From: Triticum aestivum
Lineage: Eukaryota; Streptophyta; Magnoliopsida; Poales; Poaceae
Direction of reading: 5' to 3'
Assembly (NCBI RefSeq): GCF_018294505.1
Contig: NC_057808.1
Coordinates: 351,609,494-351,673,493, forward strand
Length of the DNA stretch: 64,000 bases
Under the pieces are notes generated by a model that was given only the letters and a program-made list of their open reading frames with translations, made no database searches and was not told the origin of the DNA. Shown in pieces: positions 11,322 through 23,309 of the stretch. Within the stretch, counting starts at the first letter, position 1; each line of letters starts with the position of its first letter. Both the position numbers and the translations under genes were made by a program.

Positions 11322-11594
11322 AAGAGCAAAAATTCAACCAGCAGGTAAAATAACAAAACATATGGAACAAAAGCAACATAGGCATGCATGATCATATACC
11401 TAAAAAGCAGCACAAGTTTAATCCTACCATCGTTCAAAAGAGGGTGTAATCCTACCATCGTTCACCATCACCATGAGGGGTTAGTATATGCCAACTCATT
11501 GAAATATACATGCCAACAAGTGTTGTAAAGGCCTAGTTACCTCAAAATGTACATCATCATCATCATGCACGTCGTCACCACCACCATACCTTAT
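11322..11594. other. Short unassigned spacer
   Basis: Upstream flank of the RNase H N-terminal-type fragment, with a few CAT/CAC microrepeats near 11540-11585. No further gene or element end is seen before the LTR start at 11595. Confidence 0.4.
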
Positions 11595-12459
11595 TGTTGG
11601 CAAAAGTTGCATGGAAAACAAAAAAAATTCTACGCACATGCAAGATCTATCAAGGAGATGCATAGCAACGAGAGTGGAGAGTGTGTCTACGTACCCTCGT
11701 ACACCATAAGCGGAAGCGTTTAGTAACGCGGTTGATGTAGTCGAACTTCTTCGCGATCCAACTGACCGAATACCGAACGTACGGCACCTCCACGTTCAGC
11801 TCGGTGACGTCCGCGCCTTCTTGATCCAGCAAGATGGCGAGGTAGTGGATGAGTTCCGGCAGCACAATGGCGTGGTGACGGTGATGGTGATGCTATCTCC
11901 GCAGGGCTTCGCCTAAGACGAAAATATGACTAAGGGTGTAAACGGTGGAGTGGGGCGCCGCACACGGCTAAGAGATTGTTGTGGTTATGTGTGGCGCCCC
12001 CTCCTGCATATACATAGGTGGGGGGGAGGGAGGAGCGGCCAAGGAGGCACCCCAAGTTGGCCGAATCCTACTTGGGGTCCTTCCCTAGTGGCGCCCCTTA
12101 CCATATTTACGGGAGGGGGGAAGGAAAGGGGGGAGAGGAAAGGAAGGGGGAGGCCGACTTCCCCTTTCCTTCTCTCCCCAAGGGATGCGGCCTAGGAGGG
12201 GTGCGCCAGCCCCTTGTAGGCTGGTGTGTTCCCCCCTTTGGCCCACAAGGCCCATTAACCTCCCGGGGTGTCCGGAACCCCTTCCGGTGACGCGATTTCT
12301 ACCCGGTACATTCCGAAACTCTTCCGGTGTCCAAATATCATCGTCCTATATACCAATCTTAACCTCCAGACCATTCCGGAGCTCCTCGTCATGTCCATGA
12401 TCTCATCCGGGACTCCGAACAACATTCGGTCACCAAATCATATAACTCATATAACACTA
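11595..12459 (-). mobile_element. Angela/BARE1/WIS-type Copia LTR, 3' portion
   Basis: On the minus strand it ends ...GCCAACA at 11595 and contains the CATCCGGGACTCCGAACAAC, GCGGTTGATG, and GCAGGGCTTCGCC-type strings of this LTR class in reverse. CACTA 2 interrupts it at 12460. No tRNA-Met primer site follows the LTR end (minus strand reads ATAAGGTATGG), so no normal internal domain is attached. Confidence 0.8.
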
Positions 12460-12622
12460 CACTACTGCAGGATGCTGCTAACGCGACACTACGATCAGAG
12501 ACCCTTCGACAAAACTGTCTGCGATGCAATAATCGAAAACGGTGGTGTAAAAAACCCGTCAAAAAAGGTGCAAAAACGTTTGCGATGGAGGATGCATCAA
12601 ACACGGTTTAGATTTTAGTTGC

Positions 12623-12905
12623 GTGTGCGATGCAGGGCATACGGTTCAGTTCACTTAACTGTTTGCGATGAGGAGGAACAAAAGAAACGGGCAACCAGAT
12701 GAAGGTGTGTGCGATATACAGCATACGGTTCACTCCGATGAACTGTTTGTGATTAGGCAACACAAAAGAAACGGTCAGCCAGATCAAGGTGCGTGCGATA
12801 TACGACATGCGGTTCACTCGGATGAATGGTTTGCGTTGAGACAAGAGAACAGAAATGGTTCGATATATCAAGATGTGTGTGATACGCGGCAAACAGGTCT
12901 GTAAT
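12623..12905. repeat. 84-bp tandem repeat block near the CACTA 2 left end
   Basis: GTGTGCGAT-type starts fall at 12623, 12707, 12791 and 12875, an exact 84-bp period. Each unit pairs a GCATACGGTTCA-like and a GTTTGCGATGAG-like motif. Because 84 is a multiple of three, both strands stay open (12668-12904 plus, 12608-12892 minus), giving 28-residue repeats; these are not called as genes. Confidence 0.8.
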
Positions 12906-13031
12906 TAGAAATGTGTGCGAAGACCGATAATAACACAGATGATTGCTTCTGATAAGACGTATGTGATATGCTCTGTCTACACAATATCTATTGGCCATTG
13001 GGGGACGGGCGGTTATCCGGATACGCCATAA
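12906..13031. other. CACTA 2 interval before the 5S-like segment
   Basis: Unique-looking DNA with a few diverged motifs of the 84-bp block (TGTGCGA, GTGATA). No ORF supported. A similar short interval, 13262-13506, lies between the T-run and ORF 1 and again carries single CGATATGTGGCATAC- and GTTTGCGATTG-like motifs. Confidence 0.4.
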
Positions 13032-13261
13032 GGATGCGAAGGGCATCCTATATCAGCAAGGACTAGCTGTTCCACCAGTAGCTCATGTAAGAGAACTCTC
13101 AAGTTAAGTGTGCTCACGCTGGAGCAACCATCAGATGGGTGACTGGATGGGAAGTTGTGTTGATGTTAAATTAACTGATAGGATGGGTTGTATTTGTTAA
13201 ATTAAATGACTGATACGACCCATCCCATGAGCTAATTTAACCTCGAGGTCCTTGTTTTTTT
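13032..13261 (+). ncRNA. 5S-rRNA-like segment with downstream hairpin and T-run
   Basis: 13032-13160 resembles plant 5S rRNA: it starts GGATGCGA, has AGAACTC then AAGTTAAGTGTGCT (13092-13114, the A-box/intermediate region), and GATGGGTGAC...TGGGAAGT (13134-13155, the C-box region). It is somewhat longer than 5S and diverged in its first half. An imperfect inverted repeat follows (13165-13193 against 13213-13241, 19-nt loop), then seven T at 13255-13261, a Pol III-type terminator. Cassandra-type TRIM elements are known to carry 5S sequence in their LTRs, so a Cassandra remnant is the main alternative to a dedicated Pol III unit. Confidence 0.6.
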
Positions 13262-13876
13262 AACACATGTTAAAGAAGGTCTACCGCAATACTTTTTGAC
13301 AATGTGCGATATGTGGCATACAGTTGATCCATCCGACTTGTTTGTGATGGAATAAGCCGTGTGTGTTGTGGGCAAACACTTGCTAGTATTCAACCGTTTG
13401 CGATTGATGAATTCATGTGTGGCCCGTGTTCATCTGATCATCATCTACTTCTTGTGCTAGCTCGATGTTCCTTCTATGCTAAGTTTCCATTAATTGATGG
13501 TGTTTTATGAACACGCCACCGTTTCCCGCCATTTCCTCACCTGTTTCCCGCCACCCAGCGATATTGCGCATAAACCTAGGCGGCGCGCGACGCACGGAGG
13601 TGACAAGCGCAGCCTGTAGCACATCCACCTTTTCCAAGCATGCCAACCACCAAAGCGTCGCCTCTCCCATCAACGTCGTCGACGAGGAAAATGAGCAGGC
13701 GCCACGACCCGTCGAGGCTGAGGCGCTCCCCGGCAACGCGATGGACGACGCCGTGATGCGCGTCATCGCCAGGGTTGAGCAGACCTTTACCCCATGGCGC
13801 TTGAGCGCCGCGGATCAAGATAGGCATGTCAGCGCCGACAGGCTGCAGCTCGCCGCACAACATGATTGATGGTGCG

Positions 13877-15558
13877 TGATGTCTACTATAGAACCTTCTT
13901 CTTGTAGACGTTGTTGGGCCTCCAAGTGCAGAGGTTTGTAGGACAGTAGCAAATTTCCCTCAAGTGGATGACCTAAGGTTTATCAATCTGTGGGAGGCGT
14001 AGGATGAAGATGGTCTCTCTCAAGCAACCCTGCAACCAAATAACAAAGAGTCTCTTGTGTCCCCAACATACCCAATACAATGGTAAATTGTATAGGTGCA
14101 CTAGTTCGGCGAAGAGATGGTGATACAAGTGCAATATGGATGGTAGATATAGGTTTTTGTAATCTGAAAATATAAAAACAGCAAGGTAACAAGTAGTAAA
14201 AGTGAGCGTAAACGGTATTGGAATGCTAGGAAACAAGGCCTAGGGTTCATACTTTCACTAGTGCAGGTTCTCTCAACAATAATAACATAATTGGATCATA
14301 TAACTATCCCTCAACATGCAACAAAGAGTCACTCCAAAGTCAGTAATAGCGGAGAACAAACAAAGATATTATGGTAGGGTACGAAACCACCTCAAAGTTA
14401 TTCTTTCAGATCGATCTATTCAAGAGTCTGTAGTAAAATAACACGAAGCTATTCTTTCCGTTCAATCTATCATAGAGTTTGTACTAGAATAACACCTTAA
14501 GACACAAATCAACCAAAACCCTAATGTCACCTAGATACTCCAATGTCACCTCGAGTATCCATGGGTATGATTATACGATATGCATCACACAATCTCAGAT
14601 TCATCTATTCAAACCAACACAAAGTACTTCAAAGAGTGCCCCAAAGTTTCTACCGGAGAGTCAAGACGAAAACGTGTGCCAACCCCTATGCATAAGTTCA
14701 CAAGGTCACTGAACCCGCAAGTTGATCGCCAAAATATACATCAAGTAGATCACGTGATATCCCATTGTCACCACAGATAAGCACATGCAAGACATACATC
14801 AAGTGTTCTCAAATCCTTAAAGACTCAATCCGATAAGATAACTTCAAAGGGAAAACTCAATCCATTACAAGAGAGTAGAGGGGGAGAAACATTATAAGAT
14901 CCAACTATAATAGCAAAGCTCGCGATACATCAAGATCAAGCCGAATCAAGAACACGAGAGAGAGAGAGAGATCAAACACATAGCTACTAGTACATACCCA
15001 CAGCCCCGAGGGTGAACTACTCCCTCCTCGTCAAGGAGAGCGCCAGAATGATGAAGATGGCCACTGGTGAGGGATCCCCCCTCCGGGAGGGTGCCGCAAC
15101 AGGGTCCCGATTGGCTTTTGGTGGCTACAGAGGCTTGCGGCGGCGAAACTCCCGATCTATTCTGCTCCCCGATGTTTTTAGGGTATATGGATATATATAG
15201 GCGAAAGAAGTCGGTCAGGGGAGCCACGAGGGTGGGGGCGCGCCCAGGGGGGCAGGCGCGCCTCCCTGCCTCGTGGCCACCTCGAAGCTTCCTTGACTTC
15301 AACTCCAAGTCTCCTGGATCACGTTCGTTCCAAAAATGACGCTCCCGAAGGTTTCATTCTGTTTGGACTCCGGTTGATATTCCTTTTCTACGAGACACTG
15401 AAACAAAGGAAAAAACAGAAACTGGCACTGGGCTCTGGGTTAATAGGTTAGTCCCAAAAATAATATAAAAGTGCATAGTAAGGCCCATTAAACATCCAAG
15501 ATGGATAATATAATAGCATGAATACTTCATAAATTATAGATACGTTGGAGACGTATCA
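13877..15558 (-). repeat. 3' LTR of element AB
   Basis: Begins TGATGTCTAC and ends GACGTATCA on the plus strand. It is nearly collinear with 19818-21504. A TATATATA at 15192-15199 marks the minus-strand promoter position. ORFs such as 13973-14236 recur in every LTR copy of this family and are repeat shadows. Confidence 0.85.
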
Positions 15559-17837
15559 GCATCCCCAAGCTTTATTCCTGCTCGTCCTCGAGTAGGTAAA
15601 TGATAAAAGAAATAATTATAGATACGTTAGCAGGTGCACAAGTTTGATCAATGATAATTTCAATCACCTTTTCTAGCATCATCACATGTCATAACAATAG
15701 CTCAACTCATAAAGCTTCTCATGATCAAGTAACAAGCTATTCACATGTTAAAGTATAGATCATAAACCATCTTGAAAACTAACAAACTGTGTTATTAGTC
15801 ATCAAACAATTACAATTCATCTTATTTTCATGAAGAGTCTATGTCAGAGCTTTGATTTAGCAAACCCCACATACTCAACTATTATTTAGTCTTTCACAAT
15901 TGCTAACACTCACGCAATATTTATGGGTTCAAAGTTTTAATCAGACACAGAGAAAGATAGGGGCTTATAGATTCGCCTCCCAACCTTTTACCTCAAGGGT
16001 AATGTCAACAATAATAGCTCATGATGCCTTACATCCAATTGGATATATATATCAGAATCTTTCCAACACAATGTGCTTGCCAAAGGATAAAATGTAAAAA
16101 GGAAAGGTGAAGATCACCATGACTCTTGGATAAGGTAAAAGACAAGAATAAAAGATAGGCCCTTCGCAGAGGGAAGTAGAGGTTGCCATGCGCTTTTATA
16201 GTTGGATGCACAAAATCTTAATGCAAGGGAACGTCACTTTATATTGCCACTTGTGATAGGGACCTTTATTATGCAGTCCGTCGCTTTTATTGCTTCCATA
16301 TCACAATGTCGTATAAAGCTTATTTTCTACACACTAAAAGATCATACATATTTAGAGAGCATTTTTTATTGCATGCACCGATGACAACTTACTTGAAGGA
16401 TCCTACTCAATCCATAGGAAGGTATGGTGGACTCTCATGGCAATACTGGTTTAAGGGATGTTTGGAAGCACAAGTAGTATCTCTACTTAGTGCAAAGAAT
16501 TTGGCTAGCATGAGGGGGGAAGGCAAGCTCAACGTGTTGGGCGATCCATGACAATATACTTTATTTTGGATATAAGAAAACATAACCCATTATGTTGTCT
16601 TCCTTGTCCAACATCAACCTTTTAGCATGTCATATTTTAATGAGTGCTCACAATTACAAAAGATGTCCAAGATAGTATATTTATATGTGAAATCTCTCTT
16701 CCTTCAATATTCTTTCATGAATTGTTCAAGTGACCAATACAACGTTTTCTAACCTTCAATAAATTTACCACCTCTACTTCTTATATGTAAAGTCATTACT
16801 CCCCATGGGATAAGCATATGAAACATATATAATTTCAGATTTATGATATTCAATTCATTCAACCATTTACTAATAGGATATAAGTGAAGCACACGAGTAA
16901 ATGACAAACTACTCCAAAAAGATATAAGTGAAGATCAATGAGTTGTTAAATAATTATGTAGCTATGTGAAGACTCTCTCATTTAAGAATTTCAGATCTTG
17001 GTATTTTATTCAAACAGCAAGCAAGGCTAAAGAAAATAAAATGATGCTCCAAGCAAAACACATATCATGTGGTGAATAAAAATATAGCTCCAAGTAAAGT
17101 TACCGATGAATGAAGACGAAAGAGGGGATGCCTTCCGGGGCATCCCCAAGCTTAGACTCTTGGTTATCCTTGAATATTACCTTGGGGTGCCTTGGGCACC
17201 CCCAAGCTTAGGCTCTTGCCGCTCCTTATTCCATAGTCCATTGAATCTTTACCCAAAACTTGAAAACTTCACAACACAAAACTTAACAGAAAACTCGTAA
17301 GCTCCGTTAGTATAAGAAAATAAATCACCACTTAGGTACTATTGTGAACTCATTCTAAATTCATATTAGTGTTAAACCTACTGTATTCCAACTTCTCTAT
17401 GGTTCATACCCTCCGATACTACTCATAGATTCATCAAAATAAACAAACAACACATAAAAAACAGAATCTGTCAAAAACAGAACAGTCTGTAGTAATCTGT
17501 ATCAAACGTATACTTCTGGAACTCAGACTCAGAAAAATCTGCCAAAATAGGACGACCTAGATAATTTGATTGTTGATCTTCTGCAATTGGAATCAGTATT
17601 TTATCACATTCTGGTGATTTTAAACAATCGTTTCGTGAACAGAAAGTTTCTGGAATTTTCAGCAAGATCAAATAACTATCATCCAAGAAGATCCTATAGG
17701 TCTTACTTGGCACAAACACTAATTAAAACATAAAACCACATCTAACTAGAGGCTAGATCAAAAATTTATTACTAAACAGAACCAAAAATAAAGAACAAAA
17801 ATAAAAATTGGGTTGCCTCCCAACAAGCGCTAACGTT
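15559..17837 (-). other. 3' internal untranslated region of element AB
   Basis: About 2.3 kb with no supported ORF. It begins at the LTR with the motif AAGCTTGGGGATGC (minus strand, 15559-15572); further copies sit at 17140-17153 and, with one change, near 17198. Equivalent noncoding regions follow the coding part in elements C/D and F. Confidence 0.7.
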
Positions 17838-19686
17838 TAACGCCCCTAGCTAGGCATGATGATTTCAATGATGCTCGCATAAAAGATAATAGTTGAAACA
17901 TAGTGGGAGCATCATGAAGAATATGACTAGCACATTTAAGTCTAACCCACTTCCTACGCATTGGGATTTTGTGAGCAAACAACTTATGGAAACAATAATC
18001 AAGTAGCATAGGAAGGCAAAACAAGCATAACTTCAAAACTTTAAGCACATAGAGAGGAAACTTGATATTATTGCAATTCCTACAAGCATATATTCCCCCC
18101 TCATAATAATTTTCAGTAGCATCATGAATGAATTCAACAATATAAACATCACATAAAGCATTCTTTTCATGTTCTACATGCATATAATTTGTATTACTCT
18201 CCACATAAGCAAATTTCTTCTCATGAATAGTAGGAGTATCATAAGAGACTCGAATACTATAAATTGTTTCCACATTAAAAGAGTAATGTTCAGAAAAAGG
18301 GTAATCATAATCATGACAAGTTTTTACTTTTTATAGCATAAGTGTCATCACAATAATCATCATAAGTAGGAACTTTGTTCTCATCATAATCAATTGAAAC
18401 CTCTTCCAAGATAGTGGAATCATTACTAAATAAAGTCATGACCTCTCCAAATCCACTTTCATAATTATCACGATAAGATTCAACATCCTCCAAAATAGTG
18501 GGATCATTACTTCCTAAAGTTGACACTCTTCCAAACCCACTTTCATCAATATAATCATCATAAGTAGGAGGCATGCTATCATCATAACAAATTTGCTCAT
18601 CAAAACTTGGGAGGCTAAAAATATCATCTTCATTAAACATAGCATCCCCAAGCTTGGGACAAACATTAATTGCAGCAAATATATTCTCAAACATGTCATT
18701 CTCATCAAACATAGCATCCCCAAGCTTGGGCCTTTTCATATCGTAAGCATAATCACTCTCATCATTAATAGTATGGATAGCACCAATAGTATGGCAATTA
18801 TCATCATCACAATGAATAGTAGGAGCAACATCATTTGGGAGGGATACCTTTCTACCTTTGCTTCTTCGTCTTTTCTTTTTCTTCTTCACATCATGTGTGG
18901 GTTTAACCCTCTCTTTTGAGCTCCTTATTGATGAGATTGGTTGGATAGAAGGCTCCTCCTCGTTACCTGATTCATCATAAGAAATAATAGGAGGATATTG
19001 GGAAGTCTCTTCCCTTTCATTAGTATTCTCTTCATCCTCAACTTGTTTTCTTTTCTTTATGTAACTGGCAATATAAGGATTTTCAATGCAATTCACCGCA
19101 CAATACATAAAAATTTCTTCTAGATCGAAATCAAGGACTTTATCAAGGACAAATTCTGGAAGATCCTTAGTTATATGTTTCATTTCTTCGTAACCCAAAA
19201 GCAAACTAAGTTCATTATGATGTGCAAGGGAAATCAAGTCATCACAATTTTTGGACATGATACGATCATGAAACAATTTGCATTGGTTATTGAAATGATC
19301 ACATTCATTGCAAAGTTCACAAGTACGGCTAAGAAAGTTTAAGTTTTCAGCACAAACATCTAGCCTTTCTTGTAACCATTAGTTTCTAAATACTTGTACC
19401 TCTTGCAAAATCTATCTTCCCTTTTTGGTATGTATTTGCAAACTCTATGCACTCCACAGAAATCGACATGCTTATAGGAAACATTTTCATCATGACTAGT
19501 GCAATCATCATTGGTACCATGGATATTCAAAGAGTTCATACTAACAACATTGCAATCATGCTCATCATTCAAATATTTAGTGCCAAACATTTTATAGACT
19601 TCTTCTTCTAGCACTTGACCACAATTTTCCTTTCCATCATTCTCACGAAAGATATTAAAAAGATGAAGCGTATGAGGCAAACTCAA
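17838..19686 (-). pseudogene. Gag-like protein of element AB, with CCHC zinc knuckle, broken
   Basis: Minus-strand blocks in order: 19686-19360 (LEEEVYKMFGTKYLNDEHDC region), a frameshift near 19360-19375, then CELCNECDHFNNQC at 19321-19280, which fits the C-X2-C-X4-H-X4-C zinc knuckle of nucleocapsid. Next is 19276-18311, with a Lys/Arg cluster (DVKKKKKRRRSKGRK) and acidic repeats, then 18273-17838 (CNNIKFPLYVLKVLKLCLFC, ending SCLARGVKR). Two PKLGDAMF repeats and two SGFG-V-TL-S-N-D-x-TILE repeats lie in 18730-18390. A stop separates the last two blocks. The role is inferred as RNA packaging; there is no protease or pol. Confidence 0.65.
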
Positions 19687-19789
19687 TTCTATTTTTTTGT
19701 AGTTTTCTTTTCTAGACTAAACTAGTGTTAAAACAAGAAACTAAAACATTCGATTGCAAGATCTAAAGATATACCTTCAAGCACTAACC

Positions 19790-19807
19790 TCCCCGGCAAC
19801 GGCGCCA
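19790..19807 (-). other. tRNA-Asp-type primer binding site of element AB
   Basis: TGGCGCCGTTGCCGGGGA on the minus strand, 10 nt after the 5' LTR end (AGCTCTTTTC lies between). This is the primer site known from Athila-clade Gypsy elements. Confidence 0.75.
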
Positions 19808-19817
19808 GAAAAGAGCT

Positions 19818-21504
19818 TGATGTCTACTACACAACCTTCTTCTTGTAGACGTTGTTGGGCCTCCAAGTGCAGAGGTTTGTAGGACAGCAGCAAATTTCCC
19901 TCAAGAGGATGACCTAAGGTTTATCAATTCGTGGGAGGCGTAGGATGAAGATGGTCTCTCTCAAGCAACCCTGCAACCAAATAACAAAGAGTCTCTTGTG
20001 TCGCCAACACACCCAATACAATGGTAAATTGTATAGGTGCACTAGTTCGGCGAAGAGATGGTGATACAAGTGCAATATGGATGGTAGATATAGGTTTTTG
20101 TAATCTGAAAATATAAAAGCAGCAAGGTAACAAGTAATAAAAGTGAGCGTAAACGGTATTGCAATGCTAGGAAACAAGGCCTAGGGTTCATACTTTCACT
20201 AGTGCAGGTTCTCTCAACAATAATAACATAATTGGATCATATAACTATCCCTCAACATGCAACAAAGAGTCATTCCGAAGTCACTAATAGCGGAGAACAA
20301 ACGAAGAGATTATGGTAGGGTACGAAACCACCTCAAAGTTATTCTTTCTGATCGATCTATTCAAGAGTCTGTAGTAAAATAACACGAAGCTATTCTTTCC
20401 GTTCAATCTATCATAGAGTTCGTACTAGAATAACACCTTAAGACACAAATCAACCAAAACCCTAATGTCACCTAGATACTCCAATGTCACCTCGAGTATC
20501 CGTGGGTATGATTATACGATATGCATCACACAATCTCAGATTCATCTATTCAAACCAACACAAAGTACTTCAAAGAGTGCCCCAAAGTTTCCACCGGAGA
20601 GTCAAGACGAAAACGTGTGCCAACCCCTATGCATAAGTTCACAAGGTCACTGAACCCGCAAGTTGATCACCAAAATATACATCAAGTAGATGACGTGATA
20701 TCCCATTGTCACCACAGATAAGCACATGCAAGACATACATCAAGTGTTCTCAAATCCTTAAAGACTCAATCCGATAAGATAACTTCAAAGGGAAAACTCA
20801 ATCCATTACAAGAGAGTAGAGGGGGAGAAACATTATATGATCCAACTATAATAGCAAAGCTTGCGATACATCAAGATCGTGCCGAATCAAGAACACGAGA
20901 AAGAGAGATCAAACACATAGCTACTGGTACATACCCTCAGCCCCGAGGGTGAATTACGCCCTCCTCGTCATGGAGAGCGCCGGGATGATGAAGATGGCCA
21001 CCGGTGAGGGATCCCCCTCCGGCAGGGTGCCGGAATAGGGCCCCGATTGGCTTTTGGTGGCTACAGAGGCTTGCGGCGGCGGAACTCCCGATCTATTCTG
21101 CTCCCCGATGTTTTTAGGGTATATGGATATATATAGGCGAAAGAAGTCGGTCAGGGGAGCCACGAGGGGCCCAAGAGGGTGGGGGCACGCCCAGGGGGCA
21201 GGCGCGCCTCCCTGCCTCGTGGCCACCTCGAAGCTTCCTTGACTTCAACTCCAAGTCTCCTGGTTCACGTTCGTTCCAAAAATCACGCTCCCGAAGGTTT
21301 CATTCCATTTGGACTCCGTTTGATATTCCTTTTCTCCGAAACACTGAAACAAAGGAAAAAACAGAAACTGGCACTGGGCTCTGGGTTAATAGGTTAGTCC
21401 CAAAAATAATATAAAAGTGCATAGTAAGGCCCACTAAACATCCAAGATGGATAATATAATAGCATGAATACTTCATAAATTATAGATGCATTGGAGACAT
21501 ATCA
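19818..21504 (-). repeat. 5' LTR of element AB
   Basis: 1687 bp, partner of 13877-15558, carrying minus-strand TATATATA at 21128-21135. The terminal 5-mer beyond it, GCGCG, pairs imperfectly with GTGCG at the far end. Confidence 0.85.
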
Positions 21505-21597
21505 GCGCGCTGCAGAGCAAGCTAGGCGCGTCCACGCCGATAGGCTGCGGCTCGCCGCATGGCGAGACCCTTGGAGTGCTGCAGAGCGAGAGGCTCG

Positions 21598-23183
21598 TGA
21601 TACATCTCCAACGCATCTATGATTTATGAAGTATTCATGCTATTATTTCATCATTCTTGGGTGTTTTACAATCATTTATAGTAACTTTATATCATTTTTT
21701 GGGACTAACCTATTGACCCAGTGCCTACTGCCAGTTGCTATTTTTTGCTTGTTTTTTACATCGCACGAAATCAATATCAAACAGAGTCCAAATGCAACGA
21801 AACTCCACGGTGATTTTTGATGGACCAGAAGACACCCATTGGGCCAGAGCAGCACCTGGGGGTGCCGCGAGGGAGGAGGGGCACAACCCACCAGGGCGCG
21901 CCAGGCCCACTTGGCGCGCCCAGGTGAGTTGTGCCCACCTCGGTGGCCTCCCGTACCCCTTCTTTGCACAATAAATTCCCAAATATTCCGAAACCCTTGG
22001 GGTAACCCTAGATCAGAAGTTCCGCCGCTGTAAGGTCTCTATATCCACGAAAACCAATCTAGACTCTGTTCCGGCACCCTGCCGGAGGGGGAATCATCTC
22101 CGGTGGCCATCTTCATCATCCCGGCGGCCACCACGATGAGGAGGGAGTAGTCCACCCTCGGGGCTGAGGGTTTGTACCAGTAGCTATGTGTTTAATCTCT
22201 CTCTCTCTCTCATGATCTATATCATGTGCTTTTTTAATATAGTCAGATCATATGATGTTTCTACCCTCTATACTCTTGTTATGATGAATTGAATCTTTAC
22301 CCTTCAAAGTTTTGTCTTGTCGGATCTAATATTCAGAGATGAGAACACATGATATATGTCTTGCAATATGAATACTTGAGGTGACAATTGGGGTATCTTA
22401 TTGATTCACTTGATATATGTTATGGCATTCAACTCGCGGATTCCCGCGGTGATATTGGGGTAATCTATGCATAGGGGTTGATGCATGTTTTTCTCCGGTA
22501 GAAACTTTGGGGTCTCTTTGTAGTTCTTTGTCTGGATTGAGTATTATGAATATGAATTTGCTTTGGTGTTATCTTAGTACGAACTCTTGATTAGATCAAA
22601 CGGAAAGAATAGCTTGCGTTATTCTAGTACAAACTCTTGGATAGATTGATCGGAAAGAATAGCTTTGAGGTGGCTTTGTACCCTACAAACAGTTCCTATC
22701 TTTTGTTCTCCACTAATAAGAGCTCGGGAGTGATTCTTTACTGCACTTTGAGGGATAATCATATGATCCAACTATGTTAGCATTGTTGGGAGATTGCACT
22801 AGCGAAAGTACAGACCCTAGGCCTCCTTTTTAAGCATTGCAATACCGTTTTTGTGCCCGTTTACTATTTTCTACCTTGATGTTTTTATTTATTCAGATTA
22901 TAAAAATATATTTCTACCATCCATATTACACTTTTATCACCATCTCTTCGCCGAACTAGTGCACCTATACAATTTGCCATTGTATTGGCTGTGTTGGGGA
23001 CACAAGAGAGTTCGTGTATTTGGTTGCAGGGTCGTTTGAGAGAGACCATATTCATCCTACACCTCTCACGGATTGATAAACCTTAGATCATCCACTTGAG
23101 GGAAAATTGCTACTATCCTACAAAACTCTGCGCTTGGAGGCCCAACACGTGTCTACAAGAACAAAGTTGCCTAGTAGACATCA
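21598..23183 (+). repeat. LTR c
   Basis: Starts TGATACATCTCC, ends AGTAGACATCA. Very similar throughout to 27322-28908. It includes a CT microsatellite at about 22199-22213. Confidence 0.85.
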
Positions 23184-23193
23184 AGCTCTTTTC

Positions 23194-23211
23194 TGGCGCC
23201 GTTGCCGGGGA
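23194..23211 (+). other. tRNA-Asp-type primer binding site, element C
   Basis: TGGCGCCGTTGCCGGGGA, 10 nt after LTR c; an identical site follows LTR d at 28919-28936. Confidence 0.8.
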
Positions 23212-23309
23212 GGTGAGTGCTTGAAGGTATATCTTTAGATCTTGCAATCGAATCTTTTAGTTTCTTGTTTTATCACTAGTTTGGTTTATAAAAGAAAACT
23301 ACATAAAAA

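Larger units (their letters stand above)
13877..21504 (-). mobile_element. Athila-type Gypsy element AB, minus strand, nonautonomous
   Basis: Two closely similar LTRs (13877-15558 and 19818-21504), a tRNA-Asp-type primer site next to the right LTR, a gag-like reading region on the minus strand, and a polypurine-like motif next to the left LTR. Flanking 5-mers are GTGCG (13872-13876) and GCGCG (21505-21509), one mismatch. There is no reverse transcriptase, RNase H or integrase, so it would need helper enzymes. It sits in CACTA 2 ORF 1. Confidence 0.85.

Noticed and set aside
12455..12467. CACTACACTACTG as an alternative earlier start of CACTA 2 at 12455
   Set aside because: The Copia LTR sequence appears to run to about 12459, so 12460 is preferred; the 5-bp ambiguity stays open.
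18593..18919. Plus-strand ORF over the AB gag-like gene
   Set aside because: Shadow of the minus-strand coding region, which has the zinc knuckle, repeats and homologues in C/D.
13973..20177. Repeated ORF with LPSILHLYHHLFAELVHLYN in all LTR copies of the AB/C/D family
   Set aside because: Lies in LTRs, on opposite strands relative to coding in AB and the same strand in C/D. It is a recurring shadow of a conserved noncoding LTR part.
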